In this document: in pieces, positions 57,958-64,000 of the stretch
Numbering within the stretch: the stretch's first letter is position 1
Layout: each line of letters starts with the position of its first letter
DNA from: Marinobacterium aestuarii
GTDB taxonomy: Bacteria > Pseudomonadota > Gammaproteobacteria > Pseudomonadales > Balneatricaceae
DNA: 64,000 nucleotides
Direction: 5' to 3'
NCBI RefSeq assembly: GCF_001651805.1
Contig: NZ_CP015839.1
Location: forward strand, 5,127,609 to 5,191,608
Made by a program: the position numbers and the translations under genes
Notes under the pieces: generated by a model
Database searches by the model: none
Seen by the model: only the letters and a program-made list of their open reading frames with translations
Told to the model about the DNA's origin: nothing

Positions 57958-59595
57958 ATGCGTAGCAACACTGGCCTGTTCAGCGGGATAGATCCCGTTG
58001 TCACCCTGATTTCGAAAATACTGATTATCGGCTTCGTCGTCGTTTGCGCCGTGATGGCGGAAAAGGCCGGCGCCCTGTTCAGCAGCATATCGACCGATAT
58101 CCTGCATCACTTCAAGTGGTTCTACCTGGCGATGGCGTCGGTGGTACTGATATTCCTGCTGTACCTGATGGCGAGCCGCTTCGGCAATATCCGTTTGGGA
58201 CGGGATAACGAAAAACCTGAATTCAGCCTCGGCTCCTGGCTATCCATGCTGTTTAGCGCCGGTATGGGCATAGGCCTGCTGTTCTGGTCAGTGGCCGAAC
58301 CCATGTGGCACTACGCCGGCAACCCCTTTTCGGCTACCGGCCTGAGTAACGAAGCGGCCCAGACCGCCATGCGCATCAGCTTCTTTCACTGGGGCTTGCA
58401 TCCCTGGGCGCTGTACATCATGACCGCCCTGGCGCTGGCCTACTTCTCGTACCGCAAGGGCAAGCCGCTGACGATTCGTGCAGCCCTGACACCCGTGTTT
58501 GGCGAAGCCCGTCTGAACGGCTGGTTTGGTCACATGCTGGATGTGCTGATCGTGGTGATCACCGCTTTTGGCATTGCGACCTCCTTTGGTCTTGGCGTGG
58601 TGCAGATGAGTACCGGTGTGGAGCGGCTGTTCGGCATCGAGGTGGGCATCGGTAGCCAGATCGCCATGATCGGGGGTATCTCGGTGATCGCGATACTGTC
58701 GGTTATGTCCGGTGTCGGGCGCGGTATCAAGCTGCTGTCGGTGTGGAACATGGTGCTGTCGCTGGTGATTCTCGCCGCTGTACTGCTGTTCGGACCCACC
58801 CGCTACATCCTCAATACCTACCTTGAAGGCACCGCCGATTACGCCCAGAACATCATCGGCCTGAGCCTGTGGAGCGATGCCCAGGATGATACTCAGTGGC
58901 AGAACTGGTGGACGGCCTTTTACTGGGCCTGGTGGCTGACCTGGGCACCCTTCGTCGGCATGTTTATCGCTCGTATATCCAGGGGACGCACCATCCGGGA
59001 ACTGATCGGTGGCGCGCTGCTGGCACCCACCCTGTTTGGTTTTTTCTGGATCGCGACCTTTGGCGGCGCCGCCCTGAGCTATGAACATGCCGATCGTACG
59101 GCACACCAGGCGCAGGTTGAAGCCGCAGCACCGTTGCAGGCCGAACAGCCTGCCTTTGAGGGCGGCGATATTCTGCTGGCCACCAAGGCGGATTCGACCC
59201 TGGCCATTTTCACCCTGTTTGACAAGATCGAGGCCGCATCCGGCTTGCCGGTCAGTACGCTGCTGAGCGCCCTGGCGACCCTGCTGCTGGTCACCTATTT
59301 CGTCACTTCGGCGGACTCGGGCACCCTGGTGCTTTGTACGCTGAGTTGTCGTGGCAGTCTGGAGCCGCCCCAGGCGAGCCGAATTCTCTGGGGGCTGATG
59401 GTGGGCGCCATAGCGGCGGGCCTGCTCTGGGCGGGGGGGCTCAAAACCGTGCAAACTGCCACCATCTGCGCAGCCTTGCCAGCGGCCATTCTGGTATTGC
59501 TGATGGCGATATCGGTGCACAGGGCGCTGCGTGAGGAACCTATTGCAGGCCTGCAAGCGGGGGTTGGTGAACAGGTATCGGCATCCGGCGCCTGA
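57958..59595 (+). CDS. BCCT-family betaine/choline/DMSP transporter
   Basis: A 545-residue transporter with twelve membrane helices. The BCCT signature FYWAWWLTWAPFVGMFIARI and the following SRGRTIREL are intact; the aromatic box region and GMGIGLLFWSVAEPMWHY are present. BCCT proteins import glycine betaine, choline, carnitine and DMSP with Na+ or H+. Adjacent to the DddP-like gene, DMSP or betaine is the most likely cargo. The C-terminal tail is short, so osmotic activation of the BetP type is not indicated. Confidence 0.87.
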   Translation: MRSNTGLFSGIDPVVTLISKILIIGFVVVCAVMAEKAGALFSSISTDILHHFKWFYLAMASVVLIFLLYLMASRFGNIRLGRDNEKPEFSLGSWLSMLFSAGMGIGLLFWSVAEPMWHYAGNPFSATGLSNEAAQTAMRISFFHWGLHPWALYIMTALALAYFSYRKGKPLTIRAALTPVFGEARLNGWFGHMLDVLIVVITAFGIATSFGLGVVQMSTGVERLFGIEVGIGSQIAMIGGISVIAILSVMSGVGRGIKLLSVWNMVLSLVILAAVLLFGPTRYILNTYLEGTADYAQNIIGLSLWSDAQDDTQWQNWWTAFYWAWWLTWAPFVGMFIARISRGRTIRELIGGALLAPTLFGFFWIATFGGAALSYEHADRTAHQAQVEAAAPLQAEQPAFEGGDILLATKADSTLAIFTLFDKIEAASGLPVSTLLSALATLLLVTYFVTSADSGTLVLCTLSCRGSLEPPQASRILWGLMVGAIAAGLLWAGGLKTVQTATICAALPAAILVLLMAISVHRALREEPIAGLQAGVGEQVSASGA

Positions 59596-59622
59596 TGCCT
59601 ATACCTGACAAGATAAGGCAAT

Positions 59623-59665
59623 AAAAAGCCCGCGACCGGCATAGCACCGGTCGCGGGCTTTTTTG
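59623..59665. terminator. Bidirectional terminator between the BCCT gene and mnmE
   Basis: AAAAAGCCCGCGACCGG pairs with CCGGTCGCGGGCTTTTTT. It ends the BCCT transcript and the converging mnmE transcript. Confidence 0.9.
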
Positions 59666-59675
59666 TATTCACCCT

Positions 59676-61043
59676 TTACTTGCCGATACAGAAGCTCGAG
59701 AAAATACGCCCGAGCAAATCGTCGGAGCTGAATGCTCCGGTGATCTCGTTCAGCACCTGCTGGGCCTGACGCAGGTCTTCGGCCAGCAGTTCGCCCGCCC
59801 CCATATGTTCGAGCTGGTCACGGCCGGTGTGCAGCAGTTCATGGGCGCGCTCAAGCGCATCCAGGTGGCGTCGTCGCGCCATAAAACCGCCTTCGGTGGT
59901 GCTCTGAAAGCCCATGCAGTCTTTCAGATGCTCGCGCAGTACCTCTATGCCCTGCCCGTTTTTCGCGGACAGTGAGATAAGCGTGTGCTCACCAACTTGT
60001 CTTTTACCCGGTTCCTCGCCGCTGATATCGGCCTTGTTGCGGATTACCGTGACTTTCGACAGATCGGGCAGGTGCTCGACGAAATCGTGCCAGAGTTCAT
60101 CCGGTTCTGTGGCGCTGGTCTGGGTGCTGTCGGCCATCATCAGGATGCGGTCGGCCTTGCGAATCTCCTGCCAGGCGCGGTCTATACCGATGCGCTCAAC
60201 TTCATCCGGTGCATCGCGCAGGCCCGCGGTATCGATAATGTGCAGCGGCATGCCATCGATATGAATGTGTTCGCGCAGGACATCACGGGTGGTGCCGGCG
60301 ATATCGGTAACGATGGCGGTTTCACGCCCGGCCAGCGCATTCAGCAGGCTGGACTTGCCGGCGTTGGGGCGCCCGGCGATCACCACGCTCATACCCTCGC
60401 GCAGCAGGCTGCCCTGGCGCGCTTCCTTCTGTACTGCCTCCAGCTGATCGATGATGCGCAGCAGGTCGCCCAGCACCTTGCCGTCAGCCAGGAAATCGAT
60501 CTCCTCCTCGGGGAAATCAATCGCCGCCTCCACGTAGATTCGCAGCTGTATCAGGGCTTCGACCAACGCATGGATGCGGCGCGAGAACTCGCCCTGCAAG
60601 GAGCGCAGCGCACTCTGGGCGGCCTGTACGGAACTGGCGTCGATCAGGTCGGCAATGGCCTCCGCCTGGGCCAGGTCGAGCTTGTCATTGAGGAAGGCAC
60701 GCTCGGAAAACTCGCCAGGCTTTGCAAGCCTTGCACCGAGTGTAAGTACTCGCTTTAGCAGGAAATCCATCACCACCGGGCCACCATGACCCTGCAGCTC
60801 CAGCACGTCTTCGCCGGTAAAGGAATTGGGGCCAGGGAAGTAGAGCGCGATGCCCTGATCGATCTCCTGCCCGTCTGTATCACGGAAGGGGCCGTAGTGG
60901 GCGTAGCGTGGCTGGGGGCTCAGACCGAGAACGCTCTGGGCGATGGCAGCGGCCTTGCGTCCGGAAACGCGGATAATACCGACGCCGCCACGGCCGGGTG
61001 CGGTGGCCTGGGCTGCGATGGTGTCCTGATTGATTGGGCTCAT
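59676..61043 (-). CDS. mnmE: tRNA modification GTPase MnmE
   Basis: A 455-residue GTPase that partners MnmG in U34 modification. It has the N-terminal folate-binding domain ([20 protein letters not shown]), the inserted G domain ([25 protein letters not shown]) and the essential C-terminal Cys in FSSFCIGK. Start placed at 61,043; the frame extends upstream by 17 codons with no family similarity. Confidence 0.96.
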   Translation of the reverse strand: MSPINQDTIAAQATAPGRGGVGIIRVSGRKAAAIAQSVLGLSPQPRYAHYGPFRDTDGQEIDQGIALYFPGPNSFTGEDVLELQGHGGPVVMDFLLKRVLTLGARLAKPGEFSERAFLNDKLDLAQAEAIADLIDASSVQAAQSALRSLQGEFSRRIHALVEALIQLRIYVEAAIDFPEEEIDFLADGKVLGDLLRIIDQLEAVQKEARQGSLLREGMSVVIAGRPNAGKSSLLNALAGRETAIVTDIAGTTRDVLREHIHIDGMPLHIIDTAGLRDAPDEVERIGIDRAWQEIRKADRILMMADSTQTSATEPDELWHDFVEHLPDLSKVTVIRNKADISGEEPGKRQVGEHTLISLSAKNGQGIEVLREHLKDCMGFQSTTEGGFMARRRHLDALERAHELLHTGRDQLEHMGAGELLAEDLRQAQQVLNEITGAFSSDDLLGRIFSSFCIGK

Positions 61044-61125
61044 GGGCGTTCTGTTCCGGTTTAGGCGCGTACGCGGCGATGCAGAGCATCTCAAGGATGT
61101 ACTTCTGCGTACACCGCGTCTAACG

Positions 61126-61153
61126 AAAAAAGGCTCCCGAAGGAGCCTTTCTT
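61126..61153 (-). terminator. Terminator after yidC
   Basis: AAAGGCTCC-TTCG-GGAGCCTTT with a T-run on the minus strand, 12 bases after the yidC stop. It should separate yidC from mnmE transcription. Confidence 0.85.
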
Positions 61154-61164
61154 GATGCAGCCTG

Positions 61165-62847
61165 TTAGCTGCTGGCTTTGACTTCTTTCTTGCCGTCGCC
61201 TTCGATCTGCTTGTTGATCACATACTGCTGTGCGATCGACAGGATGTTGTTGACCACCCAGTACAGCGTCAGACCGGAGGGGAACCAGAGGAAGAAGAAG
61301 GTGAAGACGATAGGCAGCATCTTCATGATCTTCGCCTGCATTGGGTCCGGCGGAGACGGGTTGAGCGACTGCTGGATGAACATGCTCACGCCCATCAGGA
61401 TCGGCAGAATGAAGTACGGATCCTTGGCGGAGAGGTCAGCCAGATAGAGGAAGTCGGCCTGGCGCAGCTCAACGGACTCCATCAGTACCCAGTACAGGGC
61501 GATGAAGATCGGCATCTGTGCAACCATCGGCAAGCAGCCGCCCAACGGGTTGATCTTCTCTTTCTTGTACAGCGCCATCATTTCCTGGGACATCTTCTGG
61601 CGGTCATCGCCATAGAGTTCCTTCAGACGCGTCATTTCCGGGCCAAACTTGCGCATGTTGGCCATGGATTTGAAGGCTTTGGCATTGAGCTTGAACAGCG
61701 CGCCTTTCACCAGAATGGTGATGGCGATGATCGACAGACCCCAGTTGCCCAGCAGATCGTGAATCCAGGTCAGCAGCGAGTGCAGTGGTGAGGCGATCCA
61801 CCAGAGCCAGCCGTAATCGACGGTCAGCTGCAGGTCTTCCTGAGCGGCAGCCAGCTGCTCCTGATCCTTGGGGCCGGCAAAGAAGGTGGCTTTCACGCTC
61901 TGCTGCTGGCCAGGCGCTACTGTCAGCGCAGGGGAAACAAAACCTGCGATGTAGTTGCCGTTCTGCTCGCGAGTGCTGTAGGTGTATTCGGCACCGGGGG
62001 CTGGAATCCAGGCACTGATGAAGTAGTGCTGCACCATGGCGACCCAGCCATCGGCGGAGCGCTGCTTGAAGGCGCCGTCATCGATGTCGTCGAAATCATA
62101 TTTCTGGTAGTTGTTCTCGGCGGTGGAGAAGATCGGACCCAGGTACGACTGCATGCCCATATCGGTGGTGGCGGCAGGATCTTCACTGCGGTCACGCTTG
62201 ATCTGGCCAAACAGGTTGGCGCTCCAGCTCTGCTGGCTCTGGTTGTCGACAATATATTCCAGGCCGATCTGGTACGAACCCTGGGTGAAGCTGTAGCGCT
62301 TGATCACCTTGACGCCGGCGGCATCGGTGAAGCTCAGGTCTACGTTCAGGGTATCGGCTGCACCTAGATCAAACTCGGCGCCTTCAACGGCATAAACCGG
62401 GCGGCCGGAGCTGGCGGCGTCGGGGCCATTGGGGCCAACGAGTCCGCTCTGGGCAACATAGGTGCGATTGCTGGTCTGCTCCAGCAGTACAAAGGACACA
62501 TCGGAATCGATGGTGGCTTTGTATTGGGGCAGTGCAACCTGAATGATATCGCCACCGGTAGTGTCAACCAGCACGTCCAGGACATCGGTCTTGATGCTGA
62601 TCAGGCGGGATTTGACTGCGGCGGTCGGGGTGCTTTCGGTGCCTGTCGCGGGGAGTTCTGCACTCTGCGCTGTGGCGGTTATGTCTGCGGTGGGCAGTTC
62701 GTCACCGGCAGGACTGCTATAGGCCGAAACAGATGTCTGGCTTGCCGGAGCGGCGGGCTTTGACCCGTAATCTTCGTTCCACTGCAACACCAGCACATAG
62801 GAAATCAGTGCAAGGGCAGCAAATGATATGACTCGCTTTACATCCAT
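61165..62847 (-). CDS. yidC: Membrane protein insertase YidC
   Basis: A 560-residue insertase. N-terminal membrane anchor [18 protein letters not shown], a periplasmic beta-domain (about residues 60-345), then the conserved five-helix core starting [17 protein letters not shown], with [20 protein letters not shown] and [18 protein letters not shown]. Full length. It starts 13 bases after rnpA; the yidD gene usual at this place is missing. Confidence 0.96.
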   Translation of the reverse strand: MDVKRVISFAALALISYVLVLQWNEDYGSKPAAPASQTSVSAYSSPAGDELPTADITATAQSAELPATGTESTPTAAVKSRLISIKTDVLDVLVDTTGGDIIQVALPQYKATIDSDVSFVLLEQTSNRTYVAQSGLVGPNGPDAASSGRPVYAVEGAEFDLGAADTLNVDLSFTDAAGVKVIKRYSFTQGSYQIGLEYIVDNQSQQSWSANLFGQIKRDRSEDPAATTDMGMQSYLGPIFSTAENNYQKYDFDDIDDGAFKQRSADGWVAMVQHYFISAWIPAPGAEYTYSTREQNGNYIAGFVSPALTVAPGQQQSVKATFFAGPKDQEQLAAAQEDLQLTVDYGWLWWIASPLHSLLTWIHDLLGNWGLSIIAITILVKGALFKLNAKAFKSMANMRKFGPEMTRLKELYGDDRQKMSQEMMALYKKEKINPLGGCLPMVAQMPIFIALYWVLMESVELRQADFLYLADLSAKDPYFILPILMGVSMFIQQSLNPSPPDPMQAKIMKMLPIVFTFFFLWFPSGLTLYWVVNNILSIAQQYVINKQIEGDGKKEVKASS

Positions 62848-62860
62848 GGCGTAAGGACCA

Positions 62861-63235
62861 TTATCTCTGCGGGTTAGCTTTTTTTGCCTTGTGTTTCAGC
62901 CGTGACCAGCATTTTTTCATAAGCTGATGCACTTCTTCGGGTTCAAGCTCATCCAGGCCTTTGCGTGCCAGAATTACGAGATCAACCGGGGGAAGATTAT
63001 GCTGATTAAGGCGAAATGACTCGCGAATGATACGTCGAATACGATTGCGTTTCACAGCGCGACGCACATTTTTTTTGGAGATGACAAACCCGATACGGGG
63101 GTGATCGAGCTCGTTGAAGCTGGCAAGTATCAATATGGGCTGATCAGGGACTTTCAGAGAGACTTTGTCAAAAACCTTCTGAAAGCCCTCGCCAGTCAGA
63201 ATCCTGAGCTGGCGAGGATATTCGAATCCGGCCAT
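62861..63235 (-). CDS. rnpA: Ribonuclease P protein component
   Basis: A 124-residue protein subunit of RNase P that assists tRNA 5' processing. The RNR motif is visible in VRRAVKRNRIRRIIRESFR. Spacing and order after rpmH are canonical. Confidence 0.94.
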   Translation of the reverse strand: MAGFEYPRQLRILTGEGFQKVFDKVSLKVPDQPILILASFNELDHPRIGFVISKKNVRRAVKRNRIRRIIRESFRLNQHNLPPVDLVILARKGLDELEPEEVHQLMKKCWSRLKHKAKKANPQR

Positions 63236-63267
63236 CCACTGCTACCAGATCATAAGCGTTGTGCACA

Positions 63268-63420
<153 letters not shown>

Positions 63421-63489
63421 TCAGTCCTGACTAACATCGCGAGGAGTGTTAGGAGACTGGAAAAATCACGGGTAAAAATCAGACGCGAC

Positions 63490-63518
63490 ACTATAGGGTA
63501 AATAGCGGGCCTTCGCAA
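63490..63518 (-). promoter_or_regulatory. rpmH-rnpA promoter
   Basis: On the minus strand TTGCGA (63,513-63,518) and TATAGT (63,490-63,495) with a 17-base spacer, 88 bases upstream of rpmH. Confidence 0.65.
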
Positions 63519-64000
63519 CGGCTTCGTTGGCACGAATGCACATTAAATGACCGTTTTGTGGGCTTGGGGGCGCACAGAGGTGCGGGTTTCCACGCCGCTA
63601 TGGGGTGGCTTTATATAAAGGAAGACTGTGCACGACTCTGTTCAGGGAGCCCTGTGCGGCGAGGTTGAAACAGCTATGGGGGCTTGAGTCGCGCAGTCTG
63701 AGTACCTGCTGTGCCCTGTTTCAAGGTTGCGGTATATTTTTGTTAGTAAGTTATTTAAATTCTTTAAAAACATATAAATAGGATGTTCGTAACCTGTTAC
63801 ATAAGCTGTCATTAAGTAGTGAGCTAGCTGACTTTGGCCGCGCAGGGAGGTATCAGGCGCTGGTTTTGGCCGCTTCAGGCCCGGTGCGGGGGCAGTGGGA
63901 AATAAGTTTTCAACACTGTGGATAAGTTTCATTTTACCCGTTAGAATCACCCGCTATAACGTTGCTAGTGATAGCGTTCGGCCGCGCCACAGGAGAGTCA
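63519..64000. other. rpmH-dnaA intergenic region
   Basis: No gene supported. A perfect DnaA box (TGTGGATAA, minus strand, 63,917-63,925) lies close to the expected dnaA promoter, fitting DnaA autoregulation. The last bases contain AGGAG, the likely dnaA ribosome binding site; the dnaA start would be just beyond the edge. An AT-rich tract occurs at 63,730-63,790. Confidence 0.6.

Noticed and set aside
63642..63950. 102-codon minus-strand frame upstream of rpmH
   Set aside because: No ribosome binding site or domain; it covers the DnaA box and the AT-rich tract of an intergenic region.
63519..64000. rpmH-dnaA gap as the main replication origin
   Set aside because: Only one exact DnaA box was found here against four on the mnmG side; dnaA autoregulation explains it. 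Not excluded.

Overview
The window reads as a chromosomal segment of a marine gammaproteobacterium, most like Oceanospirillales (a Marinobacterium-type genus is my inference). The grounds are the gene order dnaA-side/rpmH-rnpA-yidC-mnmE, mnmG-rsmG-parA-parB-atpIBEFHAGDC-glmU-glmS, GC-rich coding sequence, and marine traits: a vibrioferrin-type siderophore locus, TRAP and BCCT transporters, and a DddP-type DMSP lyase. The right end stops at the ribosome binding site of what should be dnaA.

Region 1 (1-14,015, all minus strand) is a complete siderophore locus: pvsABCDE-like biosynthesis and export genes, an embedded HpcH/HpaI-family gene resembling the citrate-forming SbnG of staphyloferrin B, then pvuBCDE-like ABC uptake genes and a TonB-dependent receptor cut by the window edge. 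Fur-box-like sites precede three transcription units (about 13,995, 5,845 and 1,828). Region 2 (14,311-17,093) is a divergent pair for gamma-glutamyl-polyamine catabolism.

Region 3 (17,065-26,125) is accessory DNA. It holds an imperfect direct repeat bracketing an AT-rich insert with an unknown membrane protein, a DUF262/DUF1524 (GmrSD-type) protein, and a group II intron of apparent class C whose maturase gene is split by an IS21-family element. The intron sits just behind a terminator hairpin that follows a decayed second copy of the glmS 3' end.

Region 4 (26,125-33,516) holds a TerB-like protein, a MITE-like palindrome, a ureohydrolase, a LysR regulator, a DctPQM TRAP transporter with a duplicated dctM start region, and a MerR/DUF2938 divergent pair with a 19-bp-spacer promoter. 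Region 5 (33,619-38,500) is a decaying glycine-to-pyruvate module: gcvP has an internal deletion with frameshift, sdaA is a remnant, and gcvH and lipA look intact. Two copies of a 16-bp palindromic site lie between gcvH and lipA.

Region 6 (38,515-54,567) is the conserved core: glmS, glmU, a TrmB-like regulator, the full F-type ATP synthase operon, parB, parA, rsmG and mnmG. The 1-kb gap after mnmG carries an AT-rich tract and a cluster of DnaA boxes and is my candidate for oriC. Region 7 (55,608-59,595) joins a DddP-like DMSP lyase with a DMT exporter-type gene and a BCCT transporter, a plausible DMSP uptake and cleavage module. Region 8 (59,676-64,000) is mnmE, yidC, rnpA and rpmH; yidD is not in its usual place. 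No tRNA, rRNA or CRISPR array was seen.
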